Shown here: positions 1 to 8,071 of the stretch, piece by piece
How positions within the stretch are numbered: position 1 is the stretch's first letter
How the letters are laid out: each line of letters opens with the position of its first letter
Source: an uncultured bacterium
Lineage (GTDB): Bacteria; Cyanobacteriota; Vampirovibrionia; Gastranaerophilales; Gastranaerophilaceae
DNA length: 64,000 nucleotides
Reading direction: 5' to 3'
Assembly: GCA_949284715.1 (NCBI GenBank)
Contig: CASDWH010000036.1
Span: 1-64,000, forward strand
Notes under the pieces: model-generated
Told to the model about the DNA's origin: nothing
What the model saw: only the letters and a program-made list of their open reading frames with translations
Database searches by the model: none
Position numbers and translations under genes: made by a program

Positions 1-1
1 C

Positions 2-367
2 AAAATTAACCGTATTAAAGTCTATGATTTCGCCTTCAAAAAAGATGATATGAAAACCCCGCACGTCGGTGTTATTGCTCAGGAACTTCAAAAAATCTTC
101 CCTAACGCTGTTACTAAAGACGAAAACGGGTATCTGCAAATAAGACACGAAGATATGTTCTATACAATGATTAATGCCTTAAAAGAGCTTGATACCAAAA
201 TCAAACAAATAGCTGAACAGCTAGCAGATAACATTAAAGTCGTAACCTCAGACAGCGCTAAGATTAAAGACCTGACACTCCGCGTTAATCAGCAGGACAA
301 GGAAATAAAAGCGCTTAAAAAAGAAATCGCTGAGCTTAAAAAAGCTATTAGCAGATTACCTAAATAA
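2..367 (+). CDS. S74-type tail-fibre/autochaperone protein, C-terminal fragment
   Basis: The reading frame is open from the window edge, so the gene starts upstream; only about 121 C-terminal residues are visible. The segment matches the intramolecular-chaperone (peptidase S74) domain found at the C-terminus of phage tail spikes and bacterial surface fibres: an arginine/lysine-rich strand, then HVGVIAQELQKIFP and a later YTMINALKEL helix. After this comes a heptad-like Lys/Glu/Leu coiled coil to the stop. In characterised members this domain trimerises the fibre and is then cleaved off. Whether the missing N-terminal part is phage-derived or a host surface protein cannot be seen. A hairpin with a T-run follows the stop. 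Confidence 0.75.
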   Translation, partial: KINRIKVYDFAFKKDDMKTPHVGVIAQELQKIFPNAVTKDENGYLQIRHEDMFYTMINALKELDTKIKQIAEQLADNIKVVTSDSAKIKDLTLRVNQQDKEIKALKKEIAELKKAISRLPK

Positions 368-402
368 TAACCGTGCTGTGAACGGTTATGTGCTTTACAA
401 CT

Positions 403-427
403 GCGGGTGCAACAGCCCGCTTTTTTT
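403..427 (+). terminator. intrinsic terminator of the S74 gene
   Basis: GCGGGT (403-408) pairs with GCCCGC (415-420), with one G·T pair, around a 6-nt loop. Seven T residues follow directly at 421-427. It lies 36 bp after the S74-protein stop codon, on the coding strand. Confidence 0.8.
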
Positions 428-474
428 ATTGCATTCCCCGCACAAGCAAAGGGTGGGAGCGGTTTGTTATAGCC

Positions 475-511
475 TCCCCCGCCCCAACCTGGGGCAGAGC
501 ATGGCGGGGAG
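475..511. repeat. nested GC-rich inverted repeat
   Basis: CCCCGCC (477-483) is complementary to GGCGGGG (503-509). Inside it GCCCC (481-485) can instead pair with GGGGC (491-495). The GC-rich block stands out from AT-rich surroundings in the gap between the S74 gene and the Gly-rich gene. No T-run follows, so it is not a standard terminator. Function unknown. Confidence 0.45.
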
Positions 512-614
512 TGTTTTGGAGTGTAATGTTAAGTTTGTAAACTTTTTCTTAAATTATAGCAATTTATATATTCCAAAATACTTTATATAAATAAGAAAAA
601 GAAGAGGAACAATT

Positions 615-893
615 ATGAGTTTTGACGCAGCAAAATTAGGACAATACCTGTCATTTACCGGCGGATTCAATAATCTTCGCACCGGCGGTGTTCAGGGAGT
701 ACCGGGCGGCGAACAGGGCGGCGGCGGTAAAACAGGAGGCGCGGCCGGTGTTGAACACACAGGCGGTGTCGATAGTTACGGCAGACCAACTTTTAATGAT
801 GCCGTACTTGCAAGGATTGGTGCAATTAATGGTGAATTAGCGCCCAAAGTACCGCCAACAGGCAATGGCCAGCATTTGTTTATCTATGCGTAA
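615..893 (+). CDS. glycine-rich small protein, unknown function
   Basis: A 92-residue protein starting with MSFDAAKLGQYLSFTGG. Residues about 16-52 are very glycine-rich (GGVQG, GGEQGGGGKTGG), and the tail is more ordinary and ends HLFIYA. AGAAGAGGAAC just upstream is an acceptable ribosome binding site for the ATG at 615. There is no signal peptide, membrane segment or recognised domain. The stop lies 3 bp from the convergent stop of fliI, with no terminator between. Being beside the flagellar operon hints at nothing specific. The good ribosome site and composition unlike a chance ORF support a real gene, but I do not recognise the family. Confidence 0.6.
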   Translation: MSFDAAKLGQYLSFTGGFNNLRTGGVQGVPGGEQGGGGKTGGAAGVEHTGGVDSYGRPTFNDAVLARIGAINGELAPKVPPTGNGQHLFIYA

Positions 894-896
894 TCA

Positions 897-2213
897 TTAT
901 TTCATTTCACTTAACTTGATAAGATTGGCTACAGTACTATCGTAGTCAATCTTTTCGTGTGTAGCCTGTTTTAAAAATTTATTTATCTCAGGCATAAGTC
1001 TTATGGCTCTGTCACATTCGGCATTTGAGCCGCGGACATATGCGCCTATAGTAATTAAATCCTCGTTTTGTCTGTATACTGCCATCAAATTTCTCAACTC
1101 TCCGGCTGCTTTTCTGTGTTCAGGGCTTGTAACTTCCGGCATAACACGGCTTATGGATTCTAATACATCAACTGCCGGATAATGGTTTTTATGCGCCATT
1201 GCCCGTGAAAGCATTATATGTCCGTCTAAAATACTCCTTGCGGTATCTGATATTGGCTCATTAAAATCATCACCCTCAACAAGTACTGTATAAAGTCCTG
1301 TAATTGTACCTTTATCATTTGTTCCGGTTCTTTCTAGAAGTTTAGGCATAAGCGCAAACACTGACGGCGTATAACCCCTTGTTGCAGGCGGTTCACCGAC
1401 TGCAAGTCCGACTTCTCTCTGCGCCATTGCAATACGGGTTACACTGTCCAGCATAAACAATACGTCCATTCCCTGATCCCTGAAATATTCAGCGATTGTT
1501 GTTGCAACAAATGCAGCCTTAATCTTAACAAGTGAGGGTTGTTCCGAAGTTGCAGCCACAACTACAGAACGTTTCATCCCCTCTTCTCCAAGAATGTTTT
1601 CTATAAACTCCTTAACCTCTCTGCCGCGCTCGCCAATCAGTGCTATAACATTTAAATCAGCACTTGTATTTTTTGCAAACATACCTATTGTTGTACTTTT
1701 ACCAACACCTGAACCTGCAAAAATCCCCATCCGCTGGCCTTTACCAACCGTTATAAATCCGTCAACCGAACGCACTCCGAGTGCAAGAGGCTGTGTTATT
1801 CTGGTTCTTCTAAGCGGGTTAATTAGTTCTGCCGTTGTAGAGCGGAAATCATTTATTTTAATAGCACCAAGCGTATCAATCGGGCGCCCCAGTCCGTCAA
1901 GCACCCTTCCTATCAATTGTTTTCCCACTCCGACCTGCATTGCACTGCCTGTACTTTCAACAATTGAACCCGGTCTTACACCCTCAACAGAACCCAGAGG
2001 CATTAATAAAATCCGGCTTTCTCTAAACCCTACAACCTCCGCCCAGATGGGTTCAGCACCAAACGACGGATAAATGTAGCACAAATCTCCGATTGAAGCA
2101 GCAGGGCCGTCTGATTCTATAATCAAACCTATTATCTCTACAACACGCCCGATTAGCTTTTTTGTATTCGTTGCCTTTATTATTTCAAGATAACGCTCTT
2201 TATTAAATGTCAT
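897..2213 (-). CDS. fliI: flagellar export ATPase FliI
   Basis: A 438-residue F1/V-type-like ATPase that energises flagellar protein export at the cytoplasmic face. Walker A GSGVGKST is at about 167-174, GERGREV near 194-200 carries the catalytic Glu, and Walker B VLFMLDS is at about 251-257 followed by VTRIAMAQREVGLAVGEPP, the signature of the FliI/YscN group. Length is normal. FliI is preferred to a type III secretion ATPase because fliH, fliG and fliF lie directly upstream on the same strand. The start overlaps the fliH stop by 11 bp, suggesting translational coupling. It is the last gene of the visible fliF-fliG-fliH-fliI operon. Confidence 0.95.
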   Translation of the reverse strand: MTFNKERYLEIIKATNTKKLIGRVVEIIGLIIESDGPAASIGDLCYIYPSFGAEPIWAEVVGFRESRILLMPLGSVEGVRPGSIVESTGSAMQVGVGKQLIGRVLDGLGRPIDTLGAIKINDFRSTTAELINPLRRTRITQPLALGVRSVDGFITVGKGQRMGIFAGSGVGKSTTIGMFAKNTSADLNVIALIGERGREVKEFIENILGEEGMKRSVVVAATSEQPSLVKIKAAFVATTIAEYFRDQGMDVLFMLDSVTRIAMAQREVGLAVGEPPATRGYTPSVFALMPKLLERTGTNDKGTITGLYTVLVEGDDFNEPISDTARSILDGHIMLSRAMAHKNHYPAVDVLESISRVMPEVTSPEHRKAAGELRNLMAVYRQNEDLITIGAYVRGSNAECDRAIRLMPEINKFLKQATHEKIDYDSTVANLIKLSEMK

Positions 2214-2970
2214 TTTTCAACGCTTCCGCACGCAGTCTTTTTACTATCTCTTCTATCTTTGAAGAAATCCTTGCATCAACCCTCGATGATATTGATTCTA
2301 CAATAGTTCCGTCATCAGACAAGGCAGAATCTTCTACTATTTTGATATTTTTAACATTTGGTATCTCGTATTTGAACCTTTCACTAAAAGATGCAATCCT
2401 GCCGACAAGTTTCGGGTTAACAATTATTGTAATATTCTCTTTATCCGGAAGCTGCATAACGGTTTCTGCTGTGATTTTATAAAGCAGGTTATCATCAATC
2501 GGTTTGCCGCAAATTTTCAGCGCAATTGCATTTATAAGCTCTACAATATCCTTCTCTGCCGATTTAATAATATCGTGTTTCATCTCAAAAGAACTCTGCG
2601 CAAGTGTATCGAGAGATTTTAAAGCTTCGGCCGCGTCATTATCAAATTTTTCCAGCCCATCATGCAGCCCCTTTTCAAACCCTGCATCATATCCTTCCTG
2701 TTTAATCTGTTCATACTCTTCTTCCGCCTTCTTTCTGGCATCCTCAATAATGTGTGCTGCCCTCGTTTCTGCCTGCTCAATTATTGTATTTGCTTTACCC
2801 TCAGCAGCAGCCATCATCTCTTTCTTTTTCATTTCAGTCTGGGCAATAATCGCCTTGACTTTTGCCTGCTGCTGGGTTACAGGGGTATCCTCTATCGGAA
2901 GAACATACTCTCTGCCCATTTGCACATTTGAACTCTTTATTCGGCTGTTAAGTTTATTTTCGTTATTCAA
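2203..2970 (-). CDS. fliH: flagellar assembly protein FliH
   Basis: 255 residues. FliH dimers bind and restrain the FliI ATPase and link it to the export gate and C-ring. Residues about 35-110 are rich in Ala/Glu/Lys with heptad spacing (coiled coil), including MAAAEGKANTIIEQAETRAA and a YDAGFEKGLHDG stretch typical of FliH. The C-terminal half matches the FliH/V-ATPase E-subunit fold. Sequence conservation in this family is low, so the call rests partly on position between fliG (8-bp overlap) and fliI (11-bp overlap). Confidence 0.88.
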   Translation of the reverse strand: MNNENKLNSRIKSSNVQMGREYVLPIEDTPVTQQQAKVKAIIAQTEMKKKEMMAAAEGKANTIIEQAETRAAHIIEDARKKAEEEYEQIKQEGYDAGFEKGLHDGLEKFDNDAAEALKSLDTLAQSSFEMKHDIIKSAEKDIVELINAIALKICGKPIDDNLLYKITAETVMQLPDKENITIIVNPKLVGRIASFSERFKYEIPNVKNIKIVEDSALSDDGTIVESISSRVDARISSKIEEIVKRLRAEALKNDI

Positions 2971-4003
2971 TTAACTCATCCTCAACACTAGCACGGGTAA
3001 TTGTAATCTCACCTGATACTTCAAGAGATCTGATTGTTGCAACAATTTTAGTCTGTGCTTCCTGTACATCTTTAGCACGAACAGGGCCGAGGTATTCCAT
3101 ATCGTCTTTAAGCATTTGTTGCGCACGCTCTGACATGTTTTTAAAGATTTTATCCTTAATCTCATCCTTGGTGCCTTTAAGTGCAAGCGAAAGTTCCTTG
3201 GAATCCACTTCTCTGAGAACTTTTTGGATAGAGCGGTCATCAAGAATAACAATATCTTCAAATACAAACATAAGGTCTTTAACTTCCTGAGCAAGTTCCT
3301 GATTTTCTATATCCAGCCATTCCATTATATTCTTTTCTGTAGCTCTGTCACAGCAGTTTAAGATATTAGCAAGCGACTCTACACCGCCCGCTGTAGAGAA
3401 ATCCTGAACAAGAAGCGCTGAAAACTTACGCTGCACAATATCTTCAATTACAGAGAGAATTTCGGGGTTTGTAGGTGTCATCTCTGCAATACGCATAGAT
3501 ACGGCAGCCTGTATATCAGGCGGGAGAAAAGATAGAACCTGAGCGGACAAGTCCGGTCTTATATATGCAAGAATAAGCGCTAAAAGCTGTGGATTTTCAG
3601 ACGAAAAAGTGTTTGCAAGCTGGCTTGGATCAGCGTCATTAAGGAAGTGAAACGGGTTTGTGTTAATAAGTGAATTAACCCTATCAAGCATTTTGCTTGC
3701 TTCTTCGGCTCCATAAACATTTTCCAATAACTGTTTTGCGTATCCTACACCGCCCTGGGCAATATAGTTTTTAGCCTGAAAAACTATTTTAAATTCTTCT
3801 AAAATACCATTTAATACCTCATCAGGCAGCTTGCCCAAATTTGCAATATCAAGCGTAATTTGCTCCAATAAATCTTTATCACCGATATTTTTAAGGATTT
3901 CAGACGCTGTATTCGGACCAAGCGCAATCAAAAGAGCTGCCACCTTCTGGCTCGGGCGGGTTATTTTCTGTTCTTTCTGTTTTTTTAAATCCTCTAATGA
4001 CAT
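2963..4003 (-). CDS. fliG: flagellar motor switch protein FliG
   Basis: 346 residues, the usual FliG length. FliG sits on the MS ring and generates torque against MotA. Three armadillo-like segments are visible. The middle-domain EHPQ motif, which contacts FliM, reads ENPQ at about 136-139. The C-terminal domain carries the charged torque helix (DDRSIQKVLREVDSKELS), with the Arg/Lys and Glu/Asp residues expected to meet MotA. It starts 6 bp after the fliF stop and overlaps fliH by 8 bp. The His-to-Asn change in EHPQ is the only oddity. Confidence 0.95.
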   Translation of the reverse strand: MSLEDLKKQKEQKITRPSQKVAALLIALGPNTASEILKNIGDKDLLEQITLDIANLGKLPDEVLNGILEEFKIVFQAKNYIAQGGVGYAKQLLENVYGAEEASKMLDRVNSLINTNPFHFLNDADPSQLANTFSSENPQLLALILAYIRPDLSAQVLSFLPPDIQAAVSMRIAEMTPTNPEILSVIEDIVQRKFSALLVQDFSTAGGVESLANILNCCDRATEKNIMEWLDIENQELAQEVKDLMFVFEDIVILDDRSIQKVLREVDSKELSLALKGTKDEIKDKIFKNMSERAQQMLKDDMEYLGPVRAKDVQEAQTKIVATIRSLEVSGEITITRASVEDELIE

Positions 4004-4009
4004 CTGCTA

Positions 4010-5581
4010 TTAATCCTTTAAATACGATGTTAGTAATTTTGCAGCATCTTCCGGCGACTGCATTACTATATCATTAAGTTCGCTGATACGCGCCTCTTTT
4101 TGTGATTGGGCATAATTTTGACGAAATTCTATTATAGGTTCTCTGTCTGATATCTGTTCAATAATTTCATCTCCGGCAGGTGATACGGAAACAGAAGCCG
4201 CGGAGCCGGAATGGCTGTGTCCTGACGGCATTTTGACTTTAGTGAACTTATCAATTATACCTTTCAGCATAACAAGTGCTATCAAACCTAATGTAAACAG
4301 AATTATCAACGGAAGAACACTATCTATAACAGTACCTATAACTTCTTCGCGCTGATAGCTTGCGCGTATTTTAGATTGGCGTTCCTCTTCTGCTGCAAGT
4401 CCTTCAAACTGCAATCCTGATACAGTTATAACATCACCGCGTTTATAATCACAGCCGGATGCTGATAGAACAAGATTTTCCAGTTCTTTCTTTTCTGAAT
4501 CTGTTAATATTTTATTTACAGCAACAGCAATAGTTAAACGCTTAATTGTACCGGGAGCATAAACAACCTGTTTAATCTCTTTTGAAACACTGTAATTAAT
4601 TGAACTTTTTTCTTTTGAGTAATTCAAGTTTTTAGGATTAGCTGTTACACCGTTTTGCACCGGTATTTGATTCGGGTTTTCATAAGTTTCAATCTCGGTC
4701 TGAGAACTGGTCATGACTCCCTGATTAGTATTTCCGACAGGTATATAGCTTTCAATTGTGGATTTTGCCGAATTAAAATCAATATCTGCATTAACCTGTA
4801 CGGAAACATTCCCTGCGCCGACTATCTTTTCAAGAACTTTTGCAATTTTAGAAGCAGTCTGGTTTTCTAAATTAGATTTAAAACTCTCCATATCAGTAGA
4901 ATTTTTAGAAACTTCATCAGAAAGACTTGCACCATTCTGGTCGGTAATAAATACTCTGTCAGGAGAAAGGCGGGGAACTGAGAACGCAACCAGATTTTTA
5001 ATCGCTTTGACCTGTGTGGTTTTAAGCCTGTAGCCAGGTTCCAATACAAGCATTACAGAGGCAGACGGCGCCTCATCTCTATCCTGAAATATCGAACGTT
5101 CAGGCTCAGCAAGATGAACTTTTGCGTACTTAATCCCTTTCATCTTTTCTATCGCACGCGTTAACTCTCCTTGATAAATCCGCTGTTTAGTCAATTTGTT
5201 CTTAAAATCTGTAGAACCTAACTGCATATCGTCAAGAAGCTCAAACCCGGAATCCTCACGCTGAATCATATCGTTTTCAACAACAAAAATCCTTAGCTCA
5301 TCACGAACATTAGAAGGTACAAAAATTGTCCGTTTATCCTCTGACAACTTATAAGGATGACCATTCTTTTTCAACCCTTCAACTACGCTTATTGCATTAT
5401 TTTCGCTTAAATCGGAATACAAAACCGCCCAATCCGGCTCCAGCGCCTTGGACAGGAAGAACGACGCCGCAACGAGCGTTAATACGACAATAACCAGCAT
5501 TGCAAATTTCTGGGTGCTGTCTAATCCATTCCATAAACGTTTTACATCCGAAGCTAATAAATTAAAATAATTGCCTTCCAT
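4010..5581 (-). CDS. fliF: flagellar MS-ring protein FliF
   Basis: 523 residues. FliF forms the membrane MS ring on which the flagellum assembles. Transmembrane helices flank the periplasmic part: one near residues 26-47 and one near 425-447. Between them are the YscJ/FliF domain (DWAVLYSDLSENNAISVVEGLKK, then KVHLAEPERSIF near 160) and the FliF C-type domain (SKEIKQVVYAPGTIKRLTIAV near 335). The cytoplasmic tail ends in an acidic/Leu segment (DIVMQSPEDAAKLLTSYLKD) that in homologues binds FliG, whose gene follows 6 bp later. It is the first visible gene of the operon, so a promoter is expected in the AT-rich gap above 5581. Confidence 0.95.
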   Translation of the reverse strand: MEGNYFNLLASDVKRLWNGLDSTQKFAMLVIVVLTLVAASFFLSKALEPDWAVLYSDLSENNAISVVEGLKKNGHPYKLSEDKRTIFVPSNVRDELRIFVVENDMIQREDSGFELLDDMQLGSTDFKNKLTKQRIYQGELTRAIEKMKGIKYAKVHLAEPERSIFQDRDEAPSASVMLVLEPGYRLKTTQVKAIKNLVAFSVPRLSPDRVFITDQNGASLSDEVSKNSTDMESFKSNLENQTASKIAKVLEKIVGAGNVSVQVNADIDFNSAKSTIESYIPVGNTNQGVMTSSQTEIETYENPNQIPVQNGVTANPKNLNYSKEKSSINYSVSKEIKQVVYAPGTIKRLTIAVAVNKILTDSEKKELENLVLSASGCDYKRGDVITVSGLQFEGLAAEEERQSKIRASYQREEVIGTVIDSVLPLIILFTLGLIALVMLKGIIDKFTKVKMPSGHSHSGSAASVSVSPAGDEIIEQISDREPIIEFRQNYAQSQKEARISELNDIVMQSPEDAAKLLTSYLKD

Positions 5582-5669
5582 TTATATAATTTTACCTTTT
5601 ATTCCCAAATTGATAGAATACTCCCATAATATTATAATAATAGCGTGGAATAAAAATCTTTTCAATTTT

Positions 5670-5685
5670 GTAAAGCTAACTTTAC
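5670..5685. promoter_or_regulatory. inverted repeat upstream of fliF, possible operator
   Basis: GTAAAG (5670-5675) and CTTTAC (5680-5685) form a perfect inverted repeat with a 4-bp spacer, about 90 bp upstream of fliF and 210 bp upstream of the divergent SulP gene. It could be a protein-binding site for either promoter. With 6-bp arms it could also be chance. Confidence 0.3.
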
Positions 5686-5810
5686 AGTATTTGTATTAGA
5701 TTTTTTTGTTTAAATTTATAAAAAAATTAAAATTGCCGGCGTATTGAAAGCAGCATTTCCCCTGAACAGCTATGTATAGTGCATTACAGATTTTCTATAC
5801 TTGCTTTATC

Positions 5811-5865
5811 TATTATTTACCCCTATCATTTACCCCCGTTTATTTACCCCCGTTTATTTACCCCC
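5811..5865. repeat. four tandem ~14-bp repeats containing TTTACCCC
   Basis: Units at 5811-5823, 5824-5837, 5838-5851 and 5852-5865. The last two are identical (GTTTATTTACCCCC); the first two differ at the left end but keep ATTTACCCC. The array ends 27 bp before the SulP start codon. The reverse complement, GGGGTAAA, occurs twice at the 3' end of the same gene. Confidence 0.85.
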
Positions 5866-5892
5866 GGAGCTTTTTATTGTAAAATAAAACTA

Positions 5893-7500
5893 ATGAAAAT
5901 ATTAAATCAAATACGAGGTGATTTTTTAGGTGGAATCGTTTCTTCAATTGTTGCACTACCTCAGGCACTTGCTTTTGGGGTAGCCACAGGTCTCGGCGCC
6001 GGCGCAGGTGTCTGGAGTGCTATTATTCTCTGCTTTATTGCCGGTATTCTCGGCGGCACGCTGGTTTCAGGCCCGACAGGCCCTGTCACAATTATCCTTA
6101 CTTCGATGATTCTGACTAACTCATTCGGCCTCCAAATGATTGTTACGGTTATGGCGCTTGCCGCTGTTTTTCAGTTCTTTATCGGCTTAACACCTCTGCC
6201 CGGGATTGTTAAATATGTTCCATACCCGGTTATATCCGGATTTATGAACGGTGTCGGAGTACTGCTCATACTTTTACAATTAAATCCGCTTGTCGGGCAG
6301 CCGATAGAAGCTTCGCCGATAGAAAGCCTGAAAAAACTTTTTACTTCCTCCGTAAATCACGATGCACTTATTCTCGGCGGATTAACTCTGTTAATTGTAT
6401 TTTTGATTCCTAAAAAAATAAACAGGTTTTTTCCTTCACAAATTATCGCTCTTATACTCGGCACCATTATTTCTATAAAAATGGGGGCAGATGTTGCAAG
6501 GATTTCAGAAATCTCGTTTAATTTCCCTAAGTTTATTCTTCCGGAATTAAACCCCAAAGTAATTTTTGATTGTATCCCTTTCGCCCTCGTTCTTGCTGTT
6601 ATTGCTTCATCGGAAAGCTTGCTGACAGGGCTTGTTGTTGACTCGCTTACAAAAACCAAAACACCGCCCAAACGGCTTTTAACCGCTCAGGGGATAGGGA
6701 ACTTTTTTTGTGCAATTACCGGTTCACTGTTCGGCTCTGCTGCAACCATGCGCAGCGCTGCAGCAATTAATGCCGGCGCGTCAACAAGACTTGTAACAAT
6801 TATAAACCCGCTCATACTTCTTGCTGTACTTATTTGTTTCTCTGATTTTGCAAAACAAATCCCGCTTTGTGTTCTTGCCGGAATCCTGATTAAAATCGGA
6901 TACGATATTATTGATACAAAATTATTAAAAGTCATAAAATATGCCCCTAGAGATGATTTATACGTTCTTGCTGTTGTATTTCTGCTTACAGTATTTTATA
7001 ACCTGATTTTTGCAGTCGGAGCAGGAATTACACTTGCCTCTCTTCTTTATGCAAAAAGAGTTGCGGACAAAACATCGCTCGGGGTCAAAACCGTTCAGGA
7101 TGACGAGATTGACAAACTTGAAAAACAATTGTTTAAAGTTTACAACTATCAAATCCGCGTTGTCCACATTGACGGACAATTCTTCTTTGGCTCTGCAACA
7201 CAGCTTGTTGCCCAGTTTGAAGAACAACTCGGAACAAAATTTCTCTTACTTAACTATGAATCAGGCGCACTGCTTGACATTTCAGCCATCTTTGCACTGG
7301 AAGATATTATTATAAGACTGCAAGGACAAAAAATAAGAGTTTTGCTGATTGTCAAAAATGAAGAAGTAAGAGGACAGTTAAAAGATTTGAATATTATTTC
7401 TCAAGTCGGTGATGAAAATGTATTCTATAATGAATATGATGCCGTTGAAGAAGCTAAAAAACAAATTAAAAATAAATTCTTAAACAAAGAACAGGGGTAA
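5893..7500 (+). CDS. SulP-family anion transporter with STAS domain
   Basis: 535 residues from the ATG at 5893 (MKILNQIRGDFLGGIVSSIV). The frame is open further upstream to a GTG at 5779, but that extension is translated from the tandem repeats and looks non-coding. The membrane domain (about 10-12 helices, residues 1-410) opens with the SulP signature VALPQALAFGVATGLG and GTLVSGPTGPV. The cytoplasmic STAS domain follows (FKVYNYQIRVVHIDGQFFFG to about 520), with LDISAIFALEDI at its conserved loop. SulP proteins carry sulfate, bicarbonate or other anions; the substrate is not predictable here. A perfect 13-bp duplication spans the stop codon. No partner gene is adjacent. Confidence 0.92.
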   Translation: MKILNQIRGDFLGGIVSSIVALPQALAFGVATGLGAGAGVWSAIILCFIAGILGGTLVSGPTGPVTIILTSMILTNSFGLQMIVTVMALAAVFQFFIGLTPLPGIVKYVPYPVISGFMNGVGVLLILLQLNPLVGQPIEASPIESLKKLFTSSVNHDALILGGLTLLIVFLIPKKINRFFPSQIIALILGTIISIKMGADVARISEISFNFPKFILPELNPKVIFDCIPFALVLAVIASSESLLTGLVVDSLTKTKTPPKRLLTAQGIGNFFCAITGSLFGSAATMRSAAAINAGASTRLVTIINPLILLAVLICFSDFAKQIPLCVLAGILIKIGYDIIDTKLLKVIKYAPRDDLYVLAVVFLLTVFYNLIFAVGAGITLASLLYAKRVADKTSLGVKTVQDDEIDKLEKQLFKVYNYQIRVVHIDGQFFFGSATQLVAQFEEQLGTKFLLLNYESGALLDISAIFALEDIIIRLQGQKIRVLLIVKNEEVRGQLKDLNIISQVGDENVFYNEYDAVEEAKKQIKNKFLNKEQG

Positions 7501-7513
7501 AGAACAGGGGTAA
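7488..7513. repeat. 13-bp perfect tandem duplication over the SulP stop codon
   Basis: AGAACAGGGGTAA occurs at 7488-7500 and again at 7501-7513, copying the last codons and the TAA. GGGGTAAA is the reverse complement of the TTTACCCC core upstream of the same gene. Confidence 0.85.
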
Positions 7514-7564
7514 ATAGAAAAAGCATAAATTGTACGTAAGCCCTTTTTGTGCTACTCTATACTT

Positions 7565-8071
7565 ATGATTGAACTCCTTATTTTATATTTGTTGAATAAA
7601 TACCAGCTTACAATGTATGCACTTACAAAAAAAATATCAGAGGACTTTGCAATATATACAAAACCCGGCTGCGGCACGATTAAACCGGCACTCGTAAGAT
7701 TAGAAACAAAAGGATTTATCACCTCGCGCCGGTCAATTTCTGACGGGGGCAGAATTGCTGTATATTATACTATTACTCCGGCAGGAATGGAAGAATTAAA
7801 ACGCCTTATTGTGGCAAGGACATCGGACAATCCCGTAAAATTTCTAAACACGGCGCGTGTTAAATTAATCTGCGCTTCTCTCCTTACTCCTCAGGAGCAG
7901 GTTAAACTTATTGACCGGTTAAAACTCAAAGCCGAAAGCATATATAATAAAACAGCAGACAAGATAGAAACCGCTGACTTTTACTATAAAATGGTAACAG
8001 ACAACCAGTTACATGAATATAAAAACTTTATGTCGCTTCTGGAAGGTATGAGAAATGGCTGCACTGGTTAG
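7565..8071 (+). CDS. PadR-family transcriptional regulator
   Basis: 168 residues from the ATG at 7565 (MIELLILYLLNKYQLTMYAL). An upstream TTG at 7547 is less likely. The N-terminal winged helix shows the PadR pattern: LLILYLL, then GTIKPALVRLETKGFI (recognition helix) and a wing ending YYTITPAGMEELKRL. The C-terminal part is helical, as in members that dimerise through it. Metabolite responses differ among PadR proteins and cannot be inferred. The stop overlaps the start of the DUF512 gene (ATG 8055), so the two are probably co-translated. No Shine-Dalgarno is visible. Confidence 0.82.
   Translation: MIELLILYLLNKYQLTMYALTKKISEDFAIYTKPGCGTIKPALVRLETKGFITSRRSISDGGRIAVYYTITPAGMEELKRLIVARTSDNPVKFLNTARVKLICASLLTPQEQVKLIDRLKLKAESIYNKTADKIETADFYYKMVTDNQLHEYKNFMSLLEGMRNGCTG

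Noticed and set aside
378-590. Plus-strand ORF after the S74 gene
   Set aside because: It spans the S74 terminator and a GC-rich palindrome, has no ribosome site and random composition.
1594-2073. Plus-strand ORF opposite fliI
   Set aside because: Antisense to strongly conserved FliI codons; composition follows the complement of that gene.
897-2213. Type III secretion ATPase (SctN)
   Set aside because: Neighbouring fliF, fliG and fliH make the flagellar form far more likely.
2504-2974. Plus-strand ORF opposite fliH
   Set aside because: Shadow of the Ala/Glu-rich FliH coiled coil on the other strand.
5811-5865. Tandem repeats as a CRISPR array
   Set aside because: Units are only 14 bp with no spacers, and no cas gene is present.
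5779-5892. GTG-started N-terminal extension of the SulP protein
   Set aside because: The added residues are translated from the tandem TTTACCCC repeats and precede a family-typical start at 5893.
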